Assembly: GCA_964596985.1 (NCBI GenBank)
Contig: CAZQWG010000012.1
Span: forward strand, 1 to 42,544
Length of the DNA stretch: 42,544 nt
Direction: 5' to 3'
Origin: GCA-020345945 sp964596985
Lineage (GTDB): Archaea; Thermoproteota; Bathyarchaeia; RBG-16-48-13; GCA-020345945
Part shown: one piece after another, positions 7,284-15,185 of the stretch
Layout of the letters: each line of letters opens with the position of its first letter
Position numbering within the stretch: position 1 is the stretch's first letter
Position numbers and translations under genes: made by a program
Notes under the pieces: generated by a model
The model's database searches: none
What the model was told of the DNA's origin: nothing
The model's input: the letters and a program-made list of their open reading frames with translations, nothing else

Positions 7284-8144
7284 TCATGTCTCCTTCCGGG
7301 ACGTGAGGTACTGGATGTTGCCGACGACGAGACCCGCAGTCACAAGGAGTGCGATGGCCATCGAGTTCAACATGTAGGCTGATGCCTTTCCGGGGAGCCC
7401 GGATAGGAACTCGTATTCAGCCCCTCCTCTTTGCCCCATGATCATGCCTTGGAAGTAGCCTGCAGTGTAGCTTAGCGCCAGATAACCAGCGGAGTCTGTT
7501 CCTCCCATCTCTAGTACCGGCGTGTTGTACCTGATGACGTATATGCTTTCAAGTCCTCTTGCATCAAGACCTATGATGAGGTCGCAATCGATTCTCATGG
7601 CATCGAAGTTCTGCATCATTGGTAGGTCTGCTAGATTGTTCCCGTAGCGGTCGGTTGGGGTGAAGGCTCTCATGCTTGTCCTCCACTGCTCCAAGAGGGC
7701 GTTCCCTCCGACGACATACCCTAGGTCAACAAATTTGATACCATAGTCTGGGTGACTCTTTGGGTCAGCCCCGTAGAAGTGAGGTATCAGGTATTTGTCG
7801 AGGATGGCTTCGTTGTCGGGAGACGAGCTCCAGAGGAGTATGGTTGCCCCCCTGAGTCTCAGATCTGTCCATACAACTTTCACCGCCTCACTCATGTCTC
7901 CCCACAGCTTTGCCGTTTCGCCGCTGTTGAGAACCATAACCCTAGTACCGTCCTTGACTCCTGTGAATACCCTTGGGTTGTCTGGGTTGACGGACACTGT
8001 TACACCCTGGTCTATTACTTTATGGAAGTCTCTGCTCCATTGAACGACTGGCAAAGGCAGCGTAATTGGGAACAAGGACGAGCCGAAGATCACTAGGAAT
8101 ATCACTAGGTAGATTAGCCTGACATCTTTCACGAATGTACTCAT
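7284..8144 (-). CDS. Membrane-anchored protein with large ectodomain (MutL-linked cluster)
   Basis: This 286-residue protein has one N-terminal transmembrane segment (IYLVIFLVIFGSSLFPI), an ectodomain of about 215 residues and a second membrane segment near the C-terminus (MLNSMAIALLVTAGLVVG). The ectodomain has alternating alpha/beta character (RVMVLNSGETAKLWGD, GATILLWSSSPDNEAIL, DCDLIIGLDARGLESI, TPVLEMGGTDSAG) like a Rossmann-type ligand-binding domain. This TM-ectodomain-TM plan is shared with the protein at 8785-9570. Function is unknown; ligand sensing or transport is inferred only from the architecture. Confidence 0.8.
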   Translation of the reverse strand: MSTFVKDVRLIYLVIFLVIFGSSLFPITLPLPVVQWSRDFHKVIDQGVTVSVNPDNPRVFTGVKDGTRVMVLNSGETAKLWGDMSEAVKVVWTDLRLRGATILLWSSSPDNEAILDKYLIPHFYGADPKSHPDYGIKFVDLGYVVGGNALLEQWRTSMRAFTPTDRYGNNLADLPMMQNFDAMRIDCDLIIGLDARGLESIYVIRYNTPVLEMGGTDSAGYLALSYTAGYFQGMIMGQRGGAEYEFLSGLPGKASAYMLNSMAIALLVTAGLVVGNIQYLTSRKET

Positions 8145-8156
8145 TTTTCATCCACC

Positions 8157-8783
8157 CTATGGTCTAAGTCTCTCTTTGAGAAGGATCATCCTCGTAATCA
8201 ATGCAACAGCACCGATGTACGTGCTGATCCAGAACGCTGAGTCTGAGGCACCGCTGATCCAGATCTGAATGAAGTCACCTGCTTTGGGAATTGCTGGGTT
8301 TATCATTTCACCGATGGGCGTGTAGGTGAAGAGTGCTAGGATGCTGAGGATTATCAGTAGGCCCATGATCGGTGTCTTCGCCCTGTAGATTCTGATCATG
8401 GGTGAGAAGACGGAGATAGAGATAGCGGATATGACTGCCATTGTTCCGATGACGTTAACATTCGCATATAGCGATGCCATGGTCGCGTCACTTTTTCCTC
8501 CTACCAAGTAGAGTAGGAATATGAGGACAGCGGCAACTATGGTGATTGCATCGTAGGGTGTGCTCTCTGATTTCCTCATGATCTCACGGGCATGTCTCCT
8601 GATCAGCAGAGCCACAGTGATCATAGTTGCGAAGGGCAATGATAGGGTAGTTGCGTTCCTTATGGTTAGGGCACCGCTCCATCCTGGCTCTGTCCAATAC
8701 AGAGTGGCGACGATGAATAAGCCTATGACACCAAGGATGGTGGGAAGCTCCTGGACTATGTTGACTTCAGACTGCTTTGCCAT
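8157..8783 (-). CDS. Multi-pass membrane protein of the MutL-linked cluster
   Basis: This 208-residue protein has about six hydrophobic segments (ILGVIGLFIVATLYW, FATMITVALLIRRHA, ITIVAAVLIFLLYLVGG, GTMAVISAISISVF, IMGLLIILSILALFTY, WISTYIGAVALITRMILL). The start ATG at 8783 follows the stop of the previous gene at once, so translation is likely coupled. No recognised family. It lies between the two genes for ectodomain proteins, and the tight packing suggests a stable hetero-oligomer. Confidence 0.8.
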   Translation of the reverse strand: MAKQSEVNIVQELPTILGVIGLFIVATLYWTEPGWSGALTIRNATTLSLPFATMITVALLIRRHAREIMRKSESTPYDAITIVAAVLIFLLYLVGGKSDATMASLYANVNVIGTMAVISAISISVFSPMIRIYRAKTPIMGLLIILSILALFTYTPIGEMINPAIPKAGDFIQIWISGASDSAFWISTYIGAVALITRMILLKERLRP

Positions 8784-8784
8784 T

Positions 8785-9570
8785 CTACCACATCCCCGCT
8801 CCGGCTAGGAGGCCTCCTATGATCACGATAGCGATCAGGAAGACCTTGATTACGTCCTCGCTAGCAAGAATTGCCTTTGGTACCGGGTCGTCCGATAGAT
8901 ATGAGCCGATAGCTATGTTCTCCTCAGAGAAACTCATGTAGTCCGCGCAGAGAGCAGCCATAGAGTTGTCGTTGGGCCAGATCTCGCCCGCCACAATCAT
9001 TGCCCCTTCCGTCGCTAAGGCTTCATAGATAACGACGTTGGAGGTCTGATTGTGTCCACCGACCATAACAGCCGCACCAAACGGAAGTCTGTGTGCCATC
9101 TCAACATCAGAGAGGTTGAGTGCTGTGTTGTCAGGATAGAACCTGATGTCGGTTGGAACGAATCTCTCTGGGTGCCCGCTCTCGGCGTAACCGCGTTGCA
9201 TGAAGTCATGGGACATCAAAGCGTAGACAGCGTTCGTGGTCCCTGTGATGACTCTCACACCGAGGTTACCGGCCTCACGGCTGATAGCCCTCAACAGTTC
9301 GAGTGTTGCAGGGACGAAGCATAGTGTCGTTAGACCGCTGGAGTGACCCCAGAAGTTGGCACCAGTCCAACCCGTGTCGAAGAGCAGGGGGTTCCCCTTC
9401 TCAGAGCATGCCCTGACCGCTTCTAGTGACGCCTCTACCGTTGGAATCGAACGTAGACTGACACCACGCAGTACAAAGGATCCACCAAGCAGCACAATGA
9501 AGAATGCTATGAATATACCGAGAATATCTCCTCTGACAAGCGCTTGTAGAACTAATTCACTCACTAACAT
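8785..9570 (-). CDS. Membrane-anchored ectodomain protein, possibly DUF6754-type
   Basis: This protein of about 261 residues has an N-terminal membrane segment (ILGIFIAFFIVLLGGSFVL), an ectodomain with GWTGANFWGHSSGLTTLCFVP, then FGAAVMVGGHNQTSNVVIYE, and a C-terminal membrane segment (VFLIAIVIIGGLLAGAGMW). It resembles proteins I remember as DUF6754, but that name is from memory. A TTG at 9591 is possible, but a GGAGG at 9582-9586 lies inside that extension and points to the ATG at 9570. It is the first of the four membrane genes and has its own TATA box, so it may be regulated apart from the MutL gene upstream. Confidence 0.8.
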   Translation of the reverse strand: MLVSELVLQALVRGDILGIFIAFFIVLLGGSFVLRGVSLRSIPTVEASLEAVRACSEKGNPLLFDTGWTGANFWGHSSGLTTLCFVPATLELLRAISREAGNLGVRVITGTTNAVYALMSHDFMQRGYAESGHPERFVPTDIRFYPDNTALNLSDVEMAHRLPFGAAVMVGGHNQTSNVVIYEALATEGAMIVAGEIWPNDNSMAALCADYMSFSEENIAIGSYLSDDPVPKAILASEDVIKVFLIAIVIIGGLLAGAGMW

Positions 9571-9644
9571 TTTTCTTATTTTCCTCCACAATCGGAGTTG
9601 TATTCGTATATCTCTATACGATACAATAAGGTCCAGAGGCTTAT

Positions 9645-9656
9645 GATATATAATAC
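9645..9656 (-). promoter_or_regulatory. TATA box of the four-gene membrane operon
   Basis: The reverse strand carries ATTATATATCATA in the 168-nt gap between the KOW-type gene and the first membrane gene. It lies about 80 nt before the ATG at 9570, implying a leader of about 50 nt. The forward strand of this gap holds no evident gene. Confidence 0.5.
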
Positions 9657-9759
9657 TTTGTAGGGGTGCACCTTTGGATCGAAGACCTAGTAGATCCCCT
9701 AATCGGCGTTGATATTCGATTAGTATGTTTGGGATCGCCCAAAATATGTGAGGGGGTTC

Positions 9760-10926
9760 TTACTCCTCGATCAACTCTACATTGGCTCGAGGGACTAGGA
9801 CCCTCCCGCCGTCTTCCAGTTTCACTTCCAGCACCCTCACGTAGGATTCGGTCTCAACCTTTTGTAGTTCGACTGGGAGTTTTGTGACTTGCCCTAAAGC
9901 ACCGAAGTATGGTGGTCCGATGACTCTGACGGGGAGACCCGGCTTCAACCCTTCCAGAAGCCGATTTGCCGCTTCACCAGCCTTTTCGTCCTCTTTCTGG
10001 AACTCTTCCTCGTATGGGATGACGATCTCCGGGCGGATTACGCCTGCACGGATTTGGGTAGCGCCGTTTACACACGCAAGCCTGCCTTCCAGTTTGGTCA
10101 GTAATTCGAATGTCTTTCCCGCCATCCTCATCCTGCCAAAACCTTCGGTCAATATGATTGTCAGCCCTAACTGTTCCTTCCCTGTTATGGCGACACCTAT
10201 CTCATATCCCAAGAAGTCGCTTAGATCCTCGTCTCTAATACCGCCTACGATGATGGCTTTGACACCGGTCTTGACAGCTTTCTGTACGGCTTTCGCCTCT
10301 ACGAAGGAGCCTCCTACAATGATCTTCCCAGAGCATTCAGCTGTGATCCTATCCGGACTCAAGACATCATCTGGGGTCTTCGCCAGCATCTTGAGTTCCC
10401 CGTGAGTCTCTCCTCCAATCCCAAAGATACCCTGAATCAACGCTGCAGGTGTGCGTATCACCGCCCCCTCTTTGGGGAGGGCTCGGACTATTTTTCCAGG
10501 TATGTACGCATCTAGGAAGATTGGAATAGGTGACTCTCTAATCATGATCTGACCGGTAACGTCGGAGTAGTACTCGATGATGCCCTTTGTCGGAGAGACA
10601 CATCGCTTGTCAAACATCTTTATGAAGCCTTTCTTATGGGCGAGAAGCTCACCCTCATCCACGCTGTCGCCCACCTTCTTGAGCAGATATTTACTGAGAC
10701 CGACGGAGGCTTGTTCCCGGGATACGTTAGTAGCAGTTATCTCAAGACCCAAGGCTAGGGCAGCATTCACGAGTACTATCCTGCCAGGAAGATCAGCCCT
10801 ACCCACCTGAGCATCAAAGGAGACTTGGTCCCCCTTCTTCACCAGAAGCTCACCACGTATTGGGAGCTTTCGAACCTTCTCAACCACGGTTTTTTCCTTT
10901 CGCTTCAGTCCCGGAGTATAAGCCAT
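9760..10926 (-). CDS. MutL-partner protein with barrel-sandwich and KOW-like domains
   Basis: This soluble 388-residue protein has an N-terminal half rich in short Gly-turn strands (LPIRGELLVKKGDQV, VGDSVDEGELLAHKKG, SPTKGIIEYYSDVTGQIMI) like the barrel-sandwich of RnfC or biotinyl domains. The middle is alpha/beta (IIVGGSFVEAKAVQKAV, AIIVGGIRDEDLSDFLG, GVAITGKEQLGLTIILTEGFG). The C-terminus looks KOW/SH3-like (GLPVRVIGPPYFGALGQVTKLP). It begins 6 nt after the MutL-type gene, so the two are surely co-expressed. No enzyme motif is seen; a scaffold linking the ATPase to the membrane complex is my inference. Confidence 0.75.
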   Translation of the reverse strand: MAYTPGLKRKEKTVVEKVRKLPIRGELLVKKGDQVSFDAQVGRADLPGRIVLVNAALALGLEITATNVSREQASVGLSKYLLKKVGDSVDEGELLAHKKGFIKMFDKRCVSPTKGIIEYYSDVTGQIMIRESPIPIFLDAYIPGKIVRALPKEGAVIRTPAALIQGIFGIGGETHGELKMLAKTPDDVLSPDRITAECSGKIIVGGSFVEAKAVQKAVKTGVKAIIVGGIRDEDLSDFLGYEIGVAITGKEQLGLTIILTEGFGRMRMAGKTFELLTKLEGRLACVNGATQIRAGVIRPEIVIPYEEEFQKEDEKAGEAANRLLEGLKPGLPVRVIGPPYFGALGQVTKLPVELQKVETESYVRVLEVKLEDGGRVLVPRANVELIEE

Positions 10927-10932
10927 CTTGCT

Positions 10933-12777
10933 CTACCTCTTCACTCCCGCTTTCTCAAGAAACCCTTTGGGATACAGATCCAAAGCACTGAACCACTCGA
11001 CCAGTTTTCTCCGCCTTCCTTCTCCGTCGCCTGGCAGGTCTACAGGTCTTCCCCGGGCGTCGATGATAAGTCCAACGACCCCGCCTTCCACTGTAGTGGA
11101 TACTTTCCCACGGTCGCGCGGTGTGAGAGAGAACCCAGAGCTAATGCTACCCTCTACCTCTGCAACTTCTCCTTCAGCAAGCGGAATTACCTTGATGGTT
11201 CCGTACTTGGGCTTTTCCTGAACGGTTTCCCCATTCGGCATCTTGATTACAAGGTTCGCGATCTCCTTCCCGTAATCAACCTCACTTAGCTTGCCGCTGA
11301 ACGCGATGCACGTACCAAGCCTTACGAGGCAATCCTTCTCGAATATCTCTAGAGCCGCTTTCTGGTGTACGGTGCTGAGAACCCCGAGGTGCGGTATCAT
11401 GAAGACGCTGTCCTGGAACAGCTTCACTATGCCTTCAACCCCGAATCCGTCCATGAGGATCAGTGCAGACTGGGCTCTCCTCGGCGCGTGTGATAGAAGG
11501 CCGCCTGTCCCTCCAACATAGTCTAGATTACGCATATCGATGTAGGACTGCGTTCTATCCTGAGCCCCAAACCTCTCCTCCATTGTGACCTCCCTCTTTC
11601 CTCCCAAGAGGGGTCTCGCAATCAGTTTATGATGGATGAGTCCGAGTCTAAGTGCTTCTCTTGCCACCGCGTGTTCGATGATCAGCTGCTCCAGGGTCTG
11701 AGGTATCGTGGTAGGTCGAATCATCTTGTTACGCAATCGGTCAAGGATGACCCCTTCCTCGATCTTGAAGGGTAGCCATCGCATGATGTTCTCTAGTCCG
11801 GTCTCTTTCAGCACGTTGCAGATGCTATAGCTCATACCCAGATTCGCGCTCACACTTCTGACGAAACGCCCATCGTAGATTGAATACACATTCGTGGTTG
11901 CGCCCCCTAGACCTACGCCGATGAGATTGGCTTCATGAGCCTGAGCAAAAGTCCTGAACATCGTCCCTTCACCCGCCGGTGTGGGCATGATTGGGATATC
12001 CGTCCACTTCATCAGATGGTTGTACCCTGGGGCGTGAGACATGACGTGCTCCATGAAGAGCTCATGGATAGCCTCTCGTGCAGGTCCCGTGTTCTCTACC
12101 TCAAGGACCGGCCGCAGGTTATCGACGAACTTCAAGGCGTAGTCGTCGCCCAAGATCTTCTTCACGTGTTCCCTCGCACTCGTATTCCCAGCATATACGA
12201 TGGGCAGACGAAACATCTCCCCCAGTCGATGCGAGGGATTCGCAGCCCGGATGAACTCTGCCAATTCCACGACCTGAGAGACGTTTCCCCCATCAACCCC
12301 CCCGGAAAGCAGAATCATATCGGGTCTAAGGAACCGTATCCTCTCTATCTTCTCCCAAGGCTCACGACCATCGTCGATGGAAAAAACATCCATGACAATT
12401 GAGCCAGCCCCTAAGGCTGCTCGCTCAGCGCTCTCGGCAGTCATAGTCCTGATCAAACCGGAGACCATCATTTGGAGACCACCCCCAGCGCTACTCGTAG
12501 TCACATAAAGGTCTACACCTTTCTTCTTCCCTTTGGAGGAAGAGATTACCCCATTCTTATCCAAGAGCTTATGGCCTGTAAGCTCCTCGACTTCCTTGAC
12601 AGCGTTCCGTACGCCTAAAGTAACATTCTCGTAAGGGGCTTCAACAGTAGTCGGCGCCTCACCGCTAGCGACATACCGATACTCGTCACCGACCTTCATG
12701 AAGAAGCGTGCCTTACTCGTAGTACTACCACAATCGGTTGCAAGGATCACCTGGATATCCTCAGGATCTTTTCCCAT
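10933..12777 (-). CDS. MutL/GlmL-family actin-like ATPase
   Basis: This 614-residue protein belongs to the family named after GlmL, the accessory protein beside glutamate mutase. It has an ASKHA fold: phosphate-1 motif ATDCGSTTSKARF at the N-terminus, VTTSSAGGGLQMMV, LLSGGVDGGNVSQVVELAEF, and a phosphate-2-like GVGLGGATTNVYS around residue 290. It is longer than GlmL (about 460), with a beta-rich C-terminal extension. No glutamate mutase gene is present, so the usual partner is absent; its neighbour and four membrane proteins take that place. The start is the ATG at 12777 with GGTGG 9 nt upstream; a TTG at 12792 would include that site. Confidence 0.85.
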   Translation of the reverse strand: MGKDPEDIQVILATDCGSTTSKARFFMKVGDEYRYVASGEAPTTVEAPYENVTLGVRNAVKEVEELTGHKLLDKNGVISSSKGKKKGVDLYVTTSSAGGGLQMMVSGLIRTMTAESAERAALGAGSIVMDVFSIDDGREPWEKIERIRFLRPDMILLSGGVDGGNVSQVVELAEFIRAANPSHRLGEMFRLPIVYAGNTSAREHVKKILGDDYALKFVDNLRPVLEVENTGPAREAIHELFMEHVMSHAPGYNHLMKWTDIPIMPTPAGEGTMFRTFAQAHEANLIGVGLGGATTNVYSIYDGRFVRSVSANLGMSYSICNVLKETGLENIMRWLPFKIEEGVILDRLRNKMIRPTTIPQTLEQLIIEHAVAREALRLGLIHHKLIARPLLGGKREVTMEERFGAQDRTQSYIDMRNLDYVGGTGGLLSHAPRRAQSALILMDGFGVEGIVKLFQDSVFMIPHLGVLSTVHQKAALEIFEKDCLVRLGTCIAFSGKLSEVDYGKEIANLVIKMPNGETVQEKPKYGTIKVIPLAEGEVAEVEGSISSGFSLTPRDRGKVSTTVEGGVVGLIIDARGRPVDLPGDGEGRRRKLVEWFSALDLYPKGFLEKAGVKR

Positions 12778-12816
12778 CTCTAGAGCCACCAAAACAAGCC
12801 AATCTTATGGAGTTCC

Positions 12817-12830
12817 GATTTATATTTTTA
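12817..12830 (-). promoter_or_regulatory. TATA box of the MutL-type operon
   Basis: The reverse strand reads TAAAAATATAAATC about 40-50 nt before the ATG at 12777, one of the best TATA matches in the window. It drives at least the MutL-type gene and its 6-nt-distant partner. Confidence 0.6.
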
Positions 12831-12978
12831 GATTATTGTCCAAAGTAAGGCAGAAGCCGTCCGAGCTGCAGTCAATATCAGGCCGATATTCCGACTATTC
12901 TGTATGCCTAGGCCAGAGTGGTAGGTATCAGATACAACGTTTAAGTACAAAGGGAGCGATGATGTGCTCGTGTGAGGA

Positions 12979-13560
12979 ATGAGATCTCTCTTCAGGGGAA
13001 AAAGGGATAGCACCGAACTTGGACGGGGGCATCTTCTAGTTCAGGAGGACCCGCCTGAGACCAAAGGATTCAGTTTCGAGATCCTTGGCAAAGATGTCGT
13101 CAGCGAATGTGTTGACGCCGTAATAAAGGCGATGCCTCAGGTGAGGTGGAACAGAGAAGGTCTGGAAAGTCGGCTTCTCGCACCAAACGCGTTGACGATA
13201 ATCGCCCGGCTCGAAGGAGCCCTGGCTGGCCTCATCAGCGGCACAGTAATGACGCCAAGTCTTCCCCCATCAATCGGTTTCATGGCGATATTTGACTCGA
13301 ACAGCGGCGCGAAGGGGCTAGGAGGATACATGATCGACGAGTTCATCGAAGAGATTCAGAAGAGGGTTCCCAAGGCTCCATGTGTAGATGTGAGTCTCCC
13401 CAATTTGGATACGGGTTCAATAGCACTCTACTCCCTGAAAGGTTTCGTCGTCAACGGTTTCATCAAGAACGAGATCAAGTCAAGATTGGGTGAAGGAACA
13501 CACGACCTCGTTCACCTCCGAAGGTGGCTAGCGAAGGCGCATCCCAAGAGTGTAGTCTAG
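12979..13560 (+). CDS. GNAT-family N-acetyltransferase
   Basis: This 193-residue protein has the GNAT layout: a hydrophobic strand with LTIIARLEGALAGLISGTV, then SIGFMAIFDSNSGAKGLGGYMIDEFIEEI (acetyl-CoA loop in a degenerate GLGGYM form followed by the helix), then VDVSLPNLDTGSIALYSLKGFVVNGF, which matches the typical final motif where the residue after the helix is a Tyr and the strand carries GF. The substrate is unknown. A TTTAAG element about 35 nt upstream may be its TATA box. It is a single gene diverging from the MutL operon. Confidence 0.75.
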   Translation: MRSLFRGKRDSTELGRGHLLVQEDPPETKGFSFEILGKDVVSECVDAVIKAMPQVRWNREGLESRLLAPNALTIIARLEGALAGLISGTVMTPSLPPSIGFMAIFDSNSGAKGLGGYMIDEFIEEIQKRVPKAPCVDVSLPNLDTGSIALYSLKGFVVNGFIKNEIKSRLGEGTHDLVHLRRWLAKAHPKSVV

Positions 13561-13741
13561 GCTTCCACGGGTTCAAAGCGCGTATAGAAGGAATCAACGG
13601 ACACAACACGAGACACCGCGTTGCGGATATAAGTGCACCGTAAGTGTCAAAGTACAGATGAGAAGTACGGCAATCCAAATGTAGATAAGACCCCGCAGTA
13701 GCTACTGAATGCAAGAGTTGCACCCTGCATAGGAAATCGAT

Positions 13742-14548
13742 ATGACGGCAGACTGGGAAGGGTTAACACGAGAGCAGAGGAAACGCCTCAAACACCGGAT
13801 CAACAGAGTAGAGAAGAGAGATAGATTCCTTGTCAAAGACCGTTCACTGGAACGGATCGCTCTGGAAGAAGTTTTCGACAAGCCAACCTTGATGACTGTC
13901 TACAAGCTACTGGATAAAAACATCATCGGGGAACTCTACGGGGCGATCAGTGCTGGAAAAGAATCGAAACTCTACTGGGGTAGAAGCCCTTCCGGGAGAG
14001 AGCTCGCAGTAAAAATCTACTTGACCACGGCCTCAGAGTTCAGTAGAGGCATGTTACTTTACATCGAAGGCGACCCTAGATTCAAGAAGATCAAGAGAAG
14101 AAGACGGTCGATCATCTACGCTTGGGCACTCAAGGAATTCAAGAATCTTGACAGAGCATTCAAAGTTGGAGTAAACGTACCTGAGCCCATACACGTCAGC
14201 AAGAATGTTCTGATCATGAACTTCATCGGAGAGAATGGGAATCCAGCCCCGTTGCTTAAAGACGCGGTGCTGGAAGAGCCTTTGGAGACATACTGGGAGA
14301 TAATGACGCAGGTGAGAAATCTATGGAAGAAAGCCGAACTAGTTCATGGCGACCTCAGCGAATTCAACATAATGCTTTGGAAAGGGAAGACAGTAATATT
14401 CGATGTATCTCAATCAGTCCTAATCGATCATCCACTCTCGTCAAAACTTTTGGAAAGAGACGTTACCAATCTGAATAGGTTCTTCAAGAAACAGGGGGCG
14501 AAGACCCCGGATACCCAGGAATCGATCAGGTGGATAGAAGATGGATAA
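13742..14548 (+). CDS. rio1: RIO1-type serine/threonine kinase/ATPase
   Basis: This 268-residue protein acts in late small ribosomal subunit maturation. Motifs in order are the nucleotide loop GAISAGKESKLYWG (about 76-89), the invariant lysine in LAVKIY, the catalytic loop LVHGDLSEFNIML, and the metal-binding IFDVSQSV, where DxSQ replaces DFG and is diagnostic of the RIO family. The basic N-terminus (EQRKRLKHRINRVEKRDR) fits RIO1. Its end overlaps the KH-protein gene by 8 nt, an arrangement widespread in archaea and consistent with joint action on pre-16S rRNA. Confidence 0.93.
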   Translation: MTADWEGLTREQRKRLKHRINRVEKRDRFLVKDRSLERIALEEVFDKPTLMTVYKLLDKNIIGELYGAISAGKESKLYWGRSPSGRELAVKIYLTTASEFSRGMLLYIEGDPRFKKIKRRRRSIIYAWALKEFKNLDRAFKVGVNVPEPIHVSKNVLIMNFIGENGNPAPLLKDAVLEEPLETYWEIMTQVRNLWKKAELVHGDLSEFNIMLWKGKTVIFDVSQSVLIDHPLSSKLLERDVTNLNRFFKKQGAKTPDTQESIRWIEDG

Positions 14549-15122
14549 GTCAGAACTATATCTCAGAATCCCCTTAGATAGGATAGGTGTCCTGATAGGG
14601 CCTAGTGGTCGCGTCAAACGATCCATCGAAGAGACCTGCGGGGTAAATCTAGAAGTAGACAGTGGAAGCGGCGGCGTCAGCGTAACGCTGAGACCAGAGA
14701 CACCGGACCCACTAGAGATCTTCAAGGCTGAGAAGGTGGTCTCAGCGATCGGGAGAGGATTCTCCCCAAACCGGGCATTTGAGCTCCTGGATGAAGAGGT
14801 ATTCCTCGAAGTACTTGACCTTAGAGAGTATGTTGGGAAATCGAGTTCCTCGATCCAACGAATAAAGAGCAGGATCATAGGCGAGGGAGGAAAGACCAGG
14901 AGGATTATTGAGGAAACGACTGGGGCAAAGGTATCTGTTTACGGTCATACAGTCGCAATCATCGGCGACCCAGCGAGATTTCAAGTCGCAAAAGATGCAA
15001 TTATAATGCTAATTCGCGGAAGAAAGCATAGAACCGTCTACGGTTTCCTTCATAGGAAAAGACGGGAAATAAAGAAGACGCAAATGTCGTTATGGAAAGA
15101 CAGCGATTTGACACTAAAATAA
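14541..15122 (+). CDS. Two-KH-domain ribosome biogenesis protein (archaeal Dim2/Pno1)
   Basis: This 193-residue protein has two KH domains: the first GXXG-type loop is GPSGRVKR near residue 18 and the second is GEGGKTRRIIEETTGAKV near residue 115. It is the archaeal counterpart of Dim2/Pno1/Krr1, which binds the 3' end of pre-16S rRNA and guides the Nob1 nuclease. It overlaps rio1, and the pair probably forms one operon. A highly basic C-terminus (RKHRTVYGFLHRKRREIKK) should contact RNA. Confidence 0.92.
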   Translation: MDKSELYLRIPLDRIGVLIGPSGRVKRSIEETCGVNLEVDSGSGGVSVTLRPETPDPLEIFKAEKVVSAIGRGFSPNRAFELLDEEVFLEVLDLREYVGKSSSSIQRIKSRIIGEGGKTRRIIEETTGAKVSVYGHTVAIIGDPARFQVAKDAIIMLIRGRKHRTVYGFLHRKRREIKKTQMSLWKDSDLTLK

Positions 15123-15185
15123 CATTAAGGATTAACCGATAGTAAAGCTGTTAGTCCAAGATGGTAACCACCGGACGAGATCCGA

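Noticed and set aside
10933..12777. Assigning the MutL-type gene to glutamate fermentation by the methylaspartate route
   Set aside because: No glutamate mutase S or E subunit, methylaspartase or B12-binding protein is present; the neighbours are membrane proteins. The family name alone does not carry the pathway.
13655..13710. A possible C/D-box RNA before rio1 (CAGATGA, CTGA, with GATATAAG upstream)
   Set aside because: The C box is imperfect, no C' or D' box is clear, and the TATA-like element could belong to another transcript. Too weak to annotate.
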